Source: Falsiroseomonas sp.
Lineage (GTDB): Bacteria > Pseudomonadota > Alphaproteobacteria > Acetobacterales > Acetobacteraceae
Reading direction: 5' to 3'
Length of the DNA: 64,000 nucleotides
NCBI RefSeq assembly: GCF_030695085.1
Contig: NZ_JAUYTS010000159.1
Location: 56,020 to 120,019, forward strand
Positions 1 through 8,891 of the stretch are shown here, in pieces. The notes beneath the pieces are model-generated. The model was not told the origin of the DNA and did not search any database. It saw only the letters and a list, made by a program, of their open reading frames with translations. Both the position numbers and the translations under genes were made by a program. The number at the start of each line of letters is the position of its first letter. Position 1 is the first letter of the stretch.

Positions 1-1
1 C

Positions 2-604
2 GCGCGCAAGCATTTCGCCAAGGGCACCATGGATGTGCCGCTGCTGAAGTCGCTGGCGCCCTCCATCGGCGTGGGCGTGCTGCTCGGCACGGTGCTGGCG
101 ATCTGGCTGAAGGGGGAGGCGCTGACGCTGGTCTTCGCCGTCATCGCCATCCTGGTCGCCTTCAACATGGGCTTCACCGGCGTGACATGGAAGCTGCGGG
201 ACAGCTTCCCGACCGGCCTGCTGCGGCAGGGCCTGGGCGGCTTCATCGGCACCGTCAGCGCCATGATGGGCATTGGCGGCGGCACGGTGGGCGTGCCGAT
301 CCTGTCCATGTTTGGCGCGCCGATCCGCAGCGCGGTGGCCACCGCCAGCGTCTTCGGCATCATCATCTCGATCCCGGCCACCATCGGCTTCATCTATGGC
401 GGCTGGGGCGACCCGCTGCTGCCGCCGCTGAGCCTCGGCTACGTCAACCTGATCGGCTTCGCGCTGATCGTGCCGACCTCCATGCTCGCGGCGCCCTGGG
501 GCGTGCACCTGGCGCACACGATTCCGCCGCTGCTGCTGAAGCGGGCCTTCGCGGCCTTCCTGTTCCTGACGGCGTTGCGGATGTTCTATTCGCTGGTGAT
601 GTAG
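2..604 (+). CDS. TauE/SafE family permease, 3' part only
   Basis: Integral membrane protein of the TauE/SafE (sulfite/organosulfonate exporter-like) family; the substrate cannot be told from sequence. The reading frame is open to the left edge, so the N-terminal part lies outside the window; about 200 of the usual ~250 residues are visible. At least four or five hydrophobic segments are seen, plus the glycine-rich family repeat (GGFIGTVSAMMGIGGGTVGV) that marks the second half-domain. The Met at 29 is internal, since similarity-like sequence (KHFAKGT) continues upstream of it. It converges on the ABC permease at 611 with only 6 bp between the stops. Confidence 0.85.
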   Translation, partial: ARKHFAKGTMDVPLLKSLAPSIGVGVLLGTVLAIWLKGEALTLVFAVIAILVAFNMGFTGVTWKLRDSFPTGLLRQGLGGFIGTVSAMMGIGGGTVGVPILSMFGAPIRSAVATASVFGIIISIPATIGFIYGGWGDPLLPPLSLGYVNLIGFALIVPTSMLAAPWGVHLAHTIPPLLLKRAFAAFLFLTALRMFYSLVM

Positions 605-605
605 G

Positions 606-621
606 GCGGCTTACGGCCGCC
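606..621. other. short inverted repeat between convergent genes
   Basis: GGCGGC (606-611) pairs with GCCGCC (616-621) around a 4-nt loop, exactly between two convergent stop codons. It has no T-run, so a terminator role is only suggested by its position. Confidence 0.3.
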
Positions 622-2281
622 ACGGCAGCGTCCCCGCCGGCAGCCGGCGCGCGGCGAGGGTGGCGGCGGCCATCAGCGCCGCGCTCAGCAGCAGCGCCAG
701 GCAGGACACGGCGGCGGCCAGTGGCGACTGGCCGCTTTCCTGCAGGCTGAACACCAGGACCCCCAGCGTCTGCGTCCCCGGCCCGTATAGCAGGGAGGAG
801 ACGGTCACCTCATTCACCGCCGTCAGCGCCACCAATATGCCGCCGGCGGCCAGCGCCGGGGCCAAAGGCGGCAGGTGGATCGACCACAGCCGGCGCCACG
901 GCCCGGCGCCCATGCCGCGCGCCGCATCCTCCAGCAACGGGTCCAGCCTTGCCGCCGCCGCCGCCGCCGGGCGCAGGGCGAGCGCCTGGAAGCGCGTGAG
1001 ATAGGCGAACAGGATCAGCCCCAGCGTGCCGTACAGCGCGCCGCTGCCGGGCAACGACAGCACCACCAGGATGGCGGCCACCCCGGTGCAGGCGCCGGGC
1101 AGCGCGTAAGGCAGGTCGGTCGCCGTGGCCGCCAGTCGCACCGGGCGGGCGCGCAAGGTCAGTGCGATGGGCAGCGCGGCGGCGGCCAGCAGCAGCGCGG
1201 CACCCGCCGAAAGCAGCAGCGAATTGGCGAAGGCGCGGCCGGTCTGCGCATCGGCCGCCACCGCCGCGCCGAAATGGCGCAGCGTGGCGGTGGTGGCGGT
1301 CAGCTCCATCCCCATCGCCGGCACCAGCGCCGCCGCCAGCAGCGCCAGCATCGGCACCGCGAGCACCACGAACAGATACAACACAACCGCACCCAGCACC
1401 GCCGCCTGGCCCCGCGCGGGCAGCGCCAGCGGCGCGAAGGGCAGCCGCCCGGCCGAGGGCGCGCGCCGTGCCGCCAGGGCCTGGAGCACCAGGGCCGGCG
1501 CCGCCATCACCGCCAGCAGCAGCGCCAGCGCCGCGGCCTCCGCCAGTGAAGCGGTGCCGCCGGAGGACAGCCGCTGCCAGATCAGCACCGGCAGCACGGT
1601 GAAGCGCGCCGGAATGCCGATCAGCGCGCCAACGCCGAAATTGCCGAGTGCGGCGACATAGGCGAGCCCGGCGCCCGCCAGCAGCCCCGGCGCCAGCAGC
1701 GGCCAGACCGCGCGGCGCAAGGCGGCCTCCGGCGCGGCGCCGAGGCCGCGTGCGGCCAGCACCACCTCACCGGGCACCCGGCGCAGCAGGGCGGCGACGG
1801 CCAGCAGCACCAGCGGCGCCGATTGCGCGGCCAGCAGCAGCGCCATGCCGGTGGGCGAATAGATCGGGTTGGGCGTGCCGATCGGTGGCGCGAGGCCTAG
1901 CGCCAGCAGCAGGGGGGAGGCCGGGCCGCCGGCCTGGATCCAGCCCAGCGCCATCACCTGCGCCGGCACCAGCGCCGGCAGCACGGCGCAGAAGATCAGT
2001 ACGCGCCGCCCCGGCAGGCCGCGCAGCAGCAAGGCCCAGGCCAGCGCGCCGCCGATCAGCGTGGCCAGCGCGGCGGCGGCCAGGGACAGGGCGAGGGATC
2101 GCCAGGCAGCGCGCCAGATCGCCGGGTCGGCCAGCGCCCCGGCCACCACCGTGCCGCCCAGCGCCTCCGCCAGCAGGCGCAGCAGCGGAATGGCGCCGAC
2201 CAGCAGCAGCCAGCCGAGCGACAGGCCCGCAATGCCACGCCCCAGGCCCTGCCCGGGGACGTGATCCTGATCCCGAGTCAA
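611..2281 (-). CDS. ABC transporter permease, fused two-domain Fe3+/thiamine type
   Basis: Inner-membrane channel of an iron(III)/thiamine-type ABC importer (FbpB/ThiP family). At 556 residues it has the usual length of fused permeases, with about twelve hydrophobic segments and two copies of the cytoplasmic EAA-type loop (around residues 180-215, LAARGLGAAPEAALRRAVWP, and 445-475, LLEDAARGMGAGPWRRLW). It lies 16 bp downstream of its likely binding protein (2298-3302) on the same strand. No ATPase gene follows; the next gene is convergent, so the ATP-binding subunit must be encoded elsewhere or shared. The exact substrate is not determined. Confidence 0.85.
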   Translation of the reverse strand: MTRDQDHVPGQGLGRGIAGLSLGWLLLVGAIPLLRLLAEALGGTVVAGALADPAIWRAAWRSLALSLAAAALATLIGGALAWALLLRGLPGRRVLIFCAVLPALVPAQVMALGWIQAGGPASPLLLALGLAPPIGTPNPIYSPTGMALLLAAQSAPLVLLAVAALLRRVPGEVVLAARGLGAAPEAALRRAVWPLLAPGLLAGAGLAYVAALGNFGVGALIGIPARFTVLPVLIWQRLSSGGTASLAEAAALALLLAVMAAPALVLQALAARRAPSAGRLPFAPLALPARGQAAVLGAVVLYLFVVLAVPMLALLAAALVPAMGMELTATTATLRHFGAAVAADAQTGRAFANSLLLSAGAALLLAAAALPIALTLRARPVRLAATATDLPYALPGACTGVAAILVVLSLPGSGALYGTLGLILFAYLTRFQALALRPAAAAAARLDPLLEDAARGMGAGPWRRLWSIHLPPLAPALAAGGILVALTAVNEVTVSSLLYGPGTQTLGVLVFSLQESGQSPLAAAVSCLALLLSAALMAAATLAARRLPAGTLPWRP

Positions 2282-2297
2282 TGTGGGGGCGAGCGCC

Positions 2298-3302
2298 TCA
2301 GCCGCTGATCAGGGTGGCGAAGCGCCGCAAGATCTCGGCCTGCTCGGCGGCGGCGCGGGCGGCATCCAGCGGCATGATGCGGATCGACTTCGGGTCCGGG
2401 AAGCCGGCGGGCGGCGCCACCTCCGGGTCGATCGGCAGGAAGCCCTGGCGGGAGGCCAGCTGCTGGCCTTCGCGCGACAGCAGGAAATCCAGGAAGGCGA
2501 TCGCCGCCGGCGCGTTGCGGGTGGTGGACAGGATCGCCGCCGGCTCGGTGATGGCGGAGACGCCGTCTTCCGGGAAGACGAAGCGCACCGGGGCGCCCTT
2601 GGCGGCCTCGCGGATCGGCAGATAGTCGATGGCGATGCCGAAGGCGCGCTCCGCCCCGGCGACGGCCTGCATCACCGGGCCATTGCCGCCGCGCGCCTGC
2701 ACGCCCTGCGCCACCAGCTTTTCCACATAGGACCAGCCGAGCGCCGGGTTCTGCACCAGCGCCGTGACATGGATGGCGGCTGCGCCGGATACGGCCGGCG
2801 AAGGCATCGCCACCTGGTTGCGCGCGCGCGGGTCCAGCAGATCCGTCCAGGTCTTCGGCACGAAGGGTGCGCGGGTGTGGTGGACGATGCCGGTGGTGAT
2901 CAACTTGGTGGCGAAGTAGCCGCGCGCCGCATCCACCTGGGCCGCCGGGGTGCCGCCGAGCTGCACCTCCGGGCTCGGCCGCAGCCGGCCTTCGGCGCGC
3001 AGGCCCTCGAAGGTCAGGCTGTCGGCCAGCAACAGCACATCGGGGCGGGGCTGGCCGGCGGCGATCTCGGCGCGCAGGCGGGTCATGATCTGGCCGGTGC
3101 CGGCGCGGATCCATTCCACGGTGACGCCGGGACGGCGCGCCCGGAAGGCTTCCACGGTCTGCGCCGCATCGGGTTCGAGCTGCGAGGTATACAACACCAG
3201 CGTGCCGGAGACGCCGCCCTGCGCCAAAGCCGGACTGGCCAGGAACCGGTTGGCGGCGATGCCCGCCGCGGCCAGGCCGAAACTCCGCCGGTGTAGTGCC
3301 AT
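2298..3302 (-). CDS. ABC transporter substrate-binding protein, Fe3+-type
   Basis: Periplasmic binding protein (334 aa) of the FbpA/FutA/AEP-type cluster (extracellular solute-binding family 1-like). The N-terminus HRRSFGLAAAG followed by a hydrophobic stretch ending ASPALAQ looks like a twin-arginine or Sec signal cleaved near residue 28. The mature start GTLVLYTSQLEP and the RPDVLLLADSLTFEGL segment are typical of this fold. It is the first gene of a two-gene unit with the fused permease. The family also includes 2-aminoethylphosphonate and sulfate binders, so ferric iron is the likeliest ligand, not a proven one. Confidence 0.8.
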   Translation of the reverse strand: MALHRRSFGLAAAGIAANRFLASPALAQGGVSGTLVLYTSQLEPDAAQTVEAFRARRPGVTVEWIRAGTGQIMTRLRAEIAAGQPRPDVLLLADSLTFEGLRAEGRLRPSPEVQLGGTPAAQVDAARGYFATKLITTGIVHHTRAPFVPKTWTDLLDPRARNQVAMPSPAVSGAAAIHVTALVQNPALGWSYVEKLVAQGVQARGGNGPVMQAVAGAERAFGIAIDYLPIREAAKGAPVRFVFPEDGVSAITEPAAILSTTRNAPAAIAFLDFLLSREGQQLASRQGFLPIDPEVAPPAGFPDPKSIRIMPLDAARAAAEQAEILRRFATLISG

Positions 3303-3466
3303 CGTTTCCCCGCTGCATGAAACCCGATGCCGATCTAGAGCGGCCGGTGCAGATCGGGCAGGGGGGCTGTGTGAAGTTCCTGTGGCTTTTTTTCAGGAAA
3401 GCCCGGGCGGGCCGGCAAAAGCTGAGGTCCCGCCACCCCCTGCCGCCCGCCCGCCCGGGCCGCGGC

Positions 3467-4117
3467 TCACGGAGGGGTCATGAAATTCGCGGTGGCGCTG
3501 GCGCGGCCGATCAGCGACTGCATCTCCGGCGCCTCATGCCCATCCACCGCGGTCAGCGCCTCCATCGGGCAGAAATACTCATGCGGCGCGGGCATCTGGG
3601 ACTTGGCGAAGCCGAGGTAATGGCGCGCCTTCAGACCATACAGCACCCGTACATCGCGCACCGGCAGTACCAGCGGCTCCGTCGGCGCTTCGCGCAGCAG
3701 GCGGATCAGGCGCCAGCGCGGCGTCGGGTCCTCGGCGCCGACGCGCTCCATCATCCAGCGTAGCGGGCAGACCACCAGCAAGGACCCGGTGGAGGGGGCA
3801 AAGCGCGCCCGCTTGTCTTGGAGGTTGGAGATCGAGCCGCAGGCCTCGATGCACAGGATATCCGCATAGCGATCCGCCGGGTCGGGGCTGAAATGCAGCC
3901 ACAGCCCGTCCGGGATGGTGCGGTAGGTGTTGGTGCCCGGCAGCTTCAGGAAGGGCTGCGCGCCAAGGGTGAGTTCCCCGGGCCGGCCGCGCAGCCAGGT
4001 GCCGGGCTGTTTCGGGGTGCGGGTGATTCCGGGCGGAAGCTGCGGCCAGAGGCGCAGGCGATTGCGGACGAGTTCGTCGAGTTCCTTGCCGGAGCCCAGG
4101 CGTAGTGGTTCGCTCAT
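3467..4117 (-). CDS. hypothetical protein, unknown family
   Basis: A 216-residue soluble protein I do not recognise. There is no signal peptide or membrane segment. It has a basic N-terminal third (LRLWPQLPPGITRTPKQPGTW), a central region with a Cys pair (ADILCIEACGSISNLQDKRARF) and a C-terminal YLGFAKSQMPAPHEYFCPME stretch. I chose the ATG at 4117, which has AGGGGA nine bases upstream; a TTG nine codons earlier (4144) is also in frame but has no ribosome-binding site. It stands alone, 164 bp from the ABC binding protein and over 400 bp from gltA. Codon bias matches its neighbours, so it looks like a real resident gene. Confidence 0.7.
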   Translation of the reverse strand: MSEPLRLGSGKELDELVRNRLRLWPQLPPGITRTPKQPGTWLRGRPGELTLGAQPFLKLPGTNTYRTIPDGLWLHFSPDPADRYADILCIEACGSISNLQDKRARFAPSTGSLLVVCPLRWMMERVGAEDPTPRWRLIRLLREAPTEPLVLPVRDVRVLYGLKARHYLGFAKSQMPAPHEYFCPMEALTAVDGHEAPEMQSLIGRASATANFMTPP

Positions 4118-4271
4118 TTGGTTTAGGTCCCCTGTGGATATCAACCCTACGTAGATAGATTCCCTGAACTGCGCGGGAGTTCAAGGCGAAAATTCAGGGT
4201 TTCTTAAGAAAGCACCCGTCCGGGTTGCAGAATCGCCCAGGTTGCGCGGAAGGCCAGAGGGGCGGCAGGGG

Positions 4272-4364
4272 GCTTCGCCAAGCGGGCGAAGCTGTCGCGC
4301 AATTGCACCGCAGGATTTTTCCACAGGCTTTCAATTGCTTGCGCCAAGCCCGCAATTGCACCGC
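4272..4364. repeat. hairpin plus direct repeats in a gene-free stretch
   Basis: The 417 bp between 4118 and 4534 hold no convincing gene. A perfect 8-bp stem (GCTTCGCC 4272-4279, GGCGAAGC 4285-4292) is followed by two identical 14-mers, CGCAATTGCACCGC, at 4298-4311 and 4351-4364, with a third partial CAATTGC at 4332-4338. They lie upstream of the unknown gene at 3467-4117 and could be operator sites or part of its leader. Sequence alone does not decide. Confidence 0.5.
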
Positions 4365-4458
4365 GCTGAATCTCCTGGTCGCAGAACGGTCTGTGGCCCG
4401 CGATGCGCCGGTAGCGATTTTTTTGCGGGGTTCAGCCGCGGCAGGCCCCTGCGGGCAT

Positions 4459-4495
4459 GAAAAAGCCCCGCGCGGCAGGGCCGGCAGGGCTTTTC
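4459..4495 (-). terminator. rho-independent terminator of gltA
   Basis: Read on the minus strand, AAAAGCCCTGCC opens a GC-rich stem that closes with GCGGGGCTTTTT and ends in five T. The outer arms AAAAGCCC and GGGCTTTT pair perfectly. It starts about 40 bp after the gltA stop codon and is the clearest intrinsic terminator in the window. Confidence 0.8.
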
Positions 4496-4534
4496 GGTGG
4501 CCTCAGGCGCGGGGCCGGGTGGCCCCGCCGCAGC

Positions 4535-5839
4535 TCAGCGGGCGGCGACCTTCACGTAATCGCGCTGCGCCGGGCCGGTGTAGATCTGGCGCGGGCGGCC
4601 GATGCGCTGCGAAGGATCCTCGATCATCTCCTTCCACTGGCTGACCCAGCCCACCGTGCGCGCCACGGCGAAGATCACCGTGAACATGCTGGTCGGGATG
4701 CCCATCGCCTTCAGGATGATGCCCGAATAGAAATCGACGTTCGGGTACAGCTTGCGGGAGACGAAGTACTCGTCCTCCAGCGCCACCTTCTCCAGCGCCA
4801 TGGCGAGGTCGAGCAGCGGCTCGTCCTTGATGCCGAGCTCGGACAGCACCTCGTGGCAGCTTTGCTGCATGATCTTCGCCCGCGGGTCGAAGTTCTTGTA
4901 CACGCGGTGGCCGAAGCCCATCAGCTTCACGCCGGAGTTCTTGTCCTTCACCTTCTCGATGAAGGAGGGGATGTTGTCGACGTGGCCGATCTCGCCCAGC
5001 ATCTTCAGCACCGCCTCATTCGCGCCGCCATGCGCCGGCCCCCAGAGGGCGGCGATGCCGGCGGCGATGCAGGCGAAGGGGTTGGCGCCGGTGGACCCGG
5101 CCAGCCGCACGGTCGACGTGCTGGCATTCTGCTCGTGGTCCGCGTGCAGGACCAGGATGCGGTCCATCGCCTTGGCCAGCGTCGGCGAGACCTTGTATTC
5201 CTCGGCCGGCACGGAATTCAGCATGTGCAGGAAGTTGGCCGCGTAGGACAGGTCGTTGCGCGGATACACGAAGGGCTGGCCCTGGCTGTACTTGTAGGCC
5301 ATGGCGGCGATGGTCGGCACCTTCGCGATCAGGCGGAAGGCGGCGATCTCGCGCTGGTGCGCGTCGTTGATATCCAGGTTGTCGTGGTAGAAGGCGGCCA
5401 GCGCCCCGACCACGCCGCACATGATCGCCATCGGGTGCGCGTCGCGCCGGAACCCGTTGAAGAAGTTGCGGATCTGCTCATGCACCATGGTGTGGTAGGT
5501 CACACCCTTGCGGAACTTGGCCAGCTCCGCCTCGGTCGGCAGGCTGCCATTCATCAGCAGGTAGCAGACCTCGATGAAGTCCGAATTCTCGGCCAGCTGT
5601 TCGATCGGATAGCCGCGATACAGCAGCACGCCCTCATCGCCATCGATGAAGGTGATCTGGCTCTCGCAGCTCGCAGTCTCGCCATAGCCCGGGTCGAAGG
5701 TGAACACGCCGAGGTCGGCGTAGAGCTTGCGGATGTCCACGACATCCGGGCCGAGTGATCCCTTGAGGATGGGCAGGCTGGTACTGCGGTTGGAGCCGTC
5801 GAGTGTAAAGGTGACGGACCCGTTGGCCGTGACGGTCAT
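4535..5839 (-). CDS. gltA: citrate synthase (type II)
   Basis: Condenses acetyl-CoA and oxaloacetate to citrate, the entry step of the TCA cycle, in the cytoplasm. The 434-residue product matches hexameric type II enzymes. It has the N-terminal beta domain ([20 protein letters not shown]) and the catalytic-site motifs [26 protein letters not shown] (catalytic His) and the C-terminal [12 protein letters not shown] start at the ATG at 5839, preceded by GAGGAAGC; an in-frame start 12 codons upstream would add a non-conserved tail. It is monocistronic, with a terminator downstream (4459-4495) and a plausible sigma70-type promoter upstream. Confidence 0.97.
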   Translation of the reverse strand: MTVTANGSVTFTLDGSNRSTSLPILKGSLGPDVVDIRKLYADLGVFTFDPGYGETASCESQITFIDGDEGVLLYRGYPIEQLAENSDFIEVCYLLMNGSLPTEAELAKFRKGVTYHTMVHEQIRNFFNGFRRDAHPMAIMCGVVGALAAFYHDNLDINDAHQREIAAFRLIAKVPTIAAMAYKYSQGQPFVYPRNDLSYAANFLHMLNSVPAEEYKVSPTLAKAMDRILVLHADHEQNASTSTVRLAGSTGANPFACIAAGIAALWGPAHGGANEAVLKMLGEIGHVDNIPSFIEKVKDKNSGVKLMGFGHRVYKNFDPRAKIMQQSCHEVLSELGIKDEPLLDLAMALEKVALEDEYFVSRKLYPNVDFYSGIILKAMGIPTSMFTVIFAVARTVGWVSQWKEMIEDPSQRIGRPRQIYTGPAQRDYVKVAAR

Positions 5840-5922
5840 GGCTTGCTTCCTCGCAGGCAGGGGGCTCTCAGGCATACACAGGTGACGGTTGCCTTACTCG
5901 CGCCACCGTTATGGTGCGGCGC

Positions 5923-5952
5923 AAGATAGGAGCCTGTCCGCCCCCTTGGCAA
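5923..5952 (-). promoter_or_regulatory. putative promoter of gltA
   Basis: On the minus strand TTGCCA (5952-5947) and TATCTT (5928-5923) are spaced by 18 bp and lie about 85 bp upstream of the gltA start. The match to a housekeeping promoter is reasonable but unproven in such GC-rich DNA. Confidence 0.35.
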
Positions 5953-6061
5953 CTTAGGCTCGGATCAAGACTGCTTTCGCGTGAAGGATCGGTATATCCA
6001 TGGGGCACGCATGGGGCATGCGCGGGACGCGATGGCCCGGCGCCGGCATGAATCCACAGGC

Positions 6062-6694
6062 TCAGTTGCGGCGGCGCCAGGCGTCCGGGCGGGTGAAGTT
6101 GCCGGCCCAGAGGCCACGGCCGGCCAGCCGCGCCTCCGTCTCCACCAACCGCATCGCCACATCATCATCCGCATAGGCGAGTGCCCAGCCGGCGGTGACG
6201 AGGCCGGTGTTCAGCTCCGCCCCGCCCGCGGTGCAGCGGCCAAGCCCCCGCCCGAAACGGTCCCGCCCATGCACCCGGCACAGCACGGACCGGCCATTGA
6301 CCAGGCGTGACAGCGCCTCCGCCGCCGCCGCGCCGCAATCGAACCAGCGACCGGCGGCGTCGGAGCAGGATTGGCCGCGTTCCGGCGCATCGATGCCGGA
6401 CAGGCGCAGCGTGCGGTCGCCGAGGCGCAGCGTATCGCCATCCACCACCCGGACCTCGGCGGCCAGCGCCGACCAATCCTGTTCCCGGGGGGCGGACCCC
6501 ATCAGGTCGGGCGGCAGGCCGATGCCGGACAGGCCGGCCACGATCAGCACGCCGGCGAGGGCCATCAGCGGCGCGCGCAGACGGCGTGGAGCGGGGGCGG
6601 GGCGGAAGATGCGGCGGCGTCGGAACACGGATTGAATGCAGCTCGGCTGGGGCAAGCTACGGGTAACCCATGCACAGCAGGGCGCGCAACCCAT
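6062..6694 (-). CDS. thermonuclease-like (SNase-fold) membrane-anchored protein
   Basis: Staphylococcal-nuclease-fold protein, 210 aa with the longest start. An arginine-rich stretch and one hydrophobic segment (about residues 42-60, LMALAGVLIVAGLSGIGLPP) precede the domain, so it is probably exported or membrane-anchored. The nuclease domain shows VVDGDTL, LRLSGIDAPERGQ, CRVHGRDRFGRGLGRC and GWALAYADDD, in the order of active thermonucleases (Ca-binding Asp, catalytic Arg and Glu region). The start is uncertain: the ATG at 6694 lies just after an AT-rich stretch, while an ATG at 6565 would begin directly with the hydrophobic segment. It ends LWAGNFTRPDAWRRRN, typical of alphaproteobacterial members. 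The role may be nucleic-acid scavenging. Confidence 0.8.
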   Translation of the reverse strand: MGCAPCCAWVTRSLPQPSCIQSVFRRRRIFRPAPAPRRLRAPLMALAGVLIVAGLSGIGLPPDLMGSAPREQDWSALAAEVRVVDGDTLRLGDRTLRLSGIDAPERGQSCSDAAGRWFDCGAAAAEALSRLVNGRSVLCRVHGRDRFGRGLGRCTAGGAELNTGLVTAGWALAYADDDVAMRLVETEARLAGRGLWAGNFTRPDAWRRRN

Positions 6695-6729
6695 TCATTT
6701 TCTTAAATATTAGGTCAGGAACCGGGCGT

Positions 6730-8214
6730 TCAGCCTTGATTCCAAAAGGCTTCAGTCGAGAGGAGGTCGCCCCAGGCCTTGGCAGCCCGGGACCTTGCGC
6801 GGCGCGACCGGGCCAGCACCCACCCCTCCGCCACCCCGGCCGCCCAGGCCCCTGTGCCATGGGACTCGCCTGCAACCAGGGCGCGAGCCACGCTGGCGTC
6901 ATTCGCCAAACCGAACTGTTCCTGCGTCTCCGCCAGCCGTTCCAGGAAGCGGCGGCTTCGCTTGCGGCCGAACAGGGGGGCGAACAGCTCCGCCAGGTAG
7001 CGCAGCCGCTTGCCGTGCAGCCGCAGCGCGTGGAATTCGGCGTCGGGCAGGTCGGCGATGTCCTCCCCCACCTCGGTCATCCGGCGCCAGGCCTTGGACA
7101 GCATGTGGCTGGCCAGGTCCTCCAGTGGCGCGTCGCGGCGCGCCGCGGCCTTGGCGTTGTCCTCCGCCCGCCAGGGATGCTCGAGGTCCAGCGCCACGCC
7201 ATCCCACACCAGTTGCCGGAAGGCCGGGCTGGCCAGCAGGCCGCGCAGCGCCTCGTAGCCCGCGGCGCGGTGGCGCTGCCCGGCCTCCAGCAGCGCCGCG
7301 ATCCGCGGCTCGCCCGGCAGCGCCTCGGCCAGCTCGGCGCCGAGGCCGGCCAGGAACACATCCCAGTCCCGCGCCGGGCCGAGCGTGCGGGCCAGGCCCT
7401 TCAGCCCCTGGTCGAAGCGGCGCAGCGCCGGGGCATCGGCGGCGGGCCGGAAGGCCTTGAGCGCGGAGCGCAGCCGGCGCAGCGCCACGCGCATCTGGTG
7501 CACGCCGCTGGGGTCTTCCCCCGCCACGGCCACCGGGGTGTGCCACAGCAGTACCTCCAGCAGATGGCCGATGACGCCGCGCAGAGCCGCCTCCACGTCG
7601 AGATCAGCGGCCAGGCGCGGCGCGCCCAGCCGGCGTGGGCGCAGCTTGTCGTGCCGGGCGAAGGCGCGGGCTTCCTCGGCCAGGCTGGCGCGCGGCGGCA
7701 GCAGCGGCAGCGCGCCGGCCAGGTCCCGCATCGTCTCCAGCACCGCCGCCGGTGGGCCGGTCAAGGTGAGGCGGGCAACCGGGCGCTCGGCTGCCTCCAC
7801 CCGCAACGTGCCGTACAGCAGGCTGGCTTCCACCGCGCCGGTCAGCGGCACGCTGACGCGCCGGCCGGTGAAGGCCGAGAGCGGCAGCAACGCGGCGCCG
7901 CCCGCCGCCGCCGGGACGGCATCCGGTGCCAGGCTGTCCAGCACGGCTGACGGGCTGCCCGGGCGCCAGGGCGTATCCGCCGCGGGCATGGCCCGTATCA
8001 GGCGGCGCGGCGCCCGCGGGCCCGGCGCGGCCTCCAGCGCCAGGCCCTCCTCCGCCAGTGCGCCCTTGGCGGTATCGAGCCAGCTCAGCGCCACCGCGAC
8101 AGACCTGGTGCGCCCGGTGCGCCGGGCCGAAAGCGCCGGGTGGCGGAAGAAGCCGGCAGCTTCCACGGGGTCGAGCGCCGCTTCGAGGTTCAAGGCCGGG
8201 GTGGTGCCGGACAT
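6730..8214 (-). CDS. CYTH-CHAD domain protein
   Basis: A 494-residue protein with a diverged N-terminal CYTH-like half (residues 1-200) and a C-terminal CHAD domain (about 215-490). The CHAD signature is clear: SGVHQMRVALRRLRSALKAF and LHGKRLRYLAELFAPLFG carry the conserved His and basic residues that in this family bind polyphosphate. It starts at an ATG (8214) only 4 bp after the sixA stop, so the two are almost surely cotranscribed. The CYTH part lacks an obvious full set of acidic ExExK residues, so triphosphatase activity is doubtful and polyphosphate binding more likely. Confidence 0.85.
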   Translation of the reverse strand: MSGTTPALNLEAALDPVEAAGFFRHPALSARRTGRTRSVAVALSWLDTAKGALAEEGLALEAAPGPRAPRRLIRAMPAADTPWRPGSPSAVLDSLAPDAVPAAAGGAALLPLSAFTGRRVSVPLTGAVEASLLYGTLRVEAAERPVARLTLTGPPAAVLETMRDLAGALPLLPPRASLAEEARAFARHDKLRPRRLGAPRLAADLDVEAALRGVIGHLLEVLLWHTPVAVAGEDPSGVHQMRVALRRLRSALKAFRPAADAPALRRFDQGLKGLARTLGPARDWDVFLAGLGAELAEALPGEPRIAALLEAGQRHRAAGYEALRGLLASPAFRQLVWDGVALDLEHPWRAEDNAKAAARRDAPLEDLASHMLSKAWRRMTEVGEDIADLPDAEFHALRLHGKRLRYLAELFAPLFGRKRSRRFLERLAETQEQFGLANDASVARALVAGESHGTGAWAAGVAEGWVLARSRRARSRAAKAWGDLLSTEAFWNQG

Positions 8215-8218
8215 CGTC

Positions 8219-8770
8219 TCAGGCCGGAAGTTCAGTTGTTTCGCCGGCGGCGGGCAGGTCGGCCGGCGAGAGCACGCGCAGCAGCCGCCCGCCACCGCCC
8301 TCCAGCCGCCGCCAGGGCAGGGCGAGGGCGAATTCGGTCAGCGTCGCGGTCGGGTAGCCGTCCGCCAGCCGCCGGGTCATCGGCGTGCCGGCGGCCATGG
8401 CGGCAGGGCCTGCCAGCGCCATCGCCAATTCGTGCAGCCCGGGGTTGTGGCCGATCAGCAGCACGCTGCGCGCCGTCTCCCGCACCCCGCGCAGCACGTC
8501 CAGCAGGCTGGGCCAGGCGGCGAGGTAGAGGTCGTCCATCGGCTCGACCAGCGGCGAACCATCCAGCGGCGCCAGGGCCTCCAGCGTCTGCAGCGTGCGG
8601 CGGGCGGAGGAGACCAGCACGATGTCCGGCACCAGTCCAAGTTCGCGCATCGCCGCCCCCATGGCGACAGCCGCGCGCCTGCCGCGCGCATTGAGCGGAC
8701 GGGCGTGGTCCGAGAGGCGCGGATCGTCCCAGCTGGACTTCGCGTGCCGCAGCAACAGCAATTGGCGCAT
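8219..8770 (-). CDS. sixA: SixA-type histidine phosphatase
   Basis: Small histidine phosphatase superfamily member (183 aa). The N-terminal LLLLRHAKSSWDDP carries the RHG-type catalytic His and Arg; VLVSSARRTLQTLEAL and VLLIGHNPGLHELA supply the second Arg and second His of the pocket. E. coli SixA dephosphorylates histidine on phosphotransfer proteins; small homologues are often annotated as SixA without a known substrate. It is the first gene of a two-gene unit with the CHAD protein and diverges from the SDR operon at 8892. Confidence 0.88.
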   Translation of the reverse strand: MRQLLLLRHAKSSWDDPRLSDHARPLNARGRRAAVAMGAAMRELGLVPDIVLVSSARRTLQTLEALAPLDGSPLVEPMDDLYLAAWPSLLDVLRGVRETARSVLLIGHNPGLHELAMALAGPAAMAAGTPMTRRLADGYPTATLTEFALALPWRRLEGGGGRLLRVLSPADLPAAGETTELPA

Positions 8771-8891
8771 GGTGGCGCATCATGCCACGCCGGGGCGGGA
8801 TTGGCGACGGGTGGCCATTCGGGCACCGGGGCGGCTTTCCGTTGTGGTCTTCGGGACCATCTGTGCGGGCCTGGACAGGGATTTGGATGCG

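Noticed and set aside
5999..6020. Direct repeat CATGGGGCA(C/T)G twice, upstream of gltA
   Set aside because: Two 11-bp copies with one mismatch in GC-rich DNA; too short and too far from the start to assign a role.
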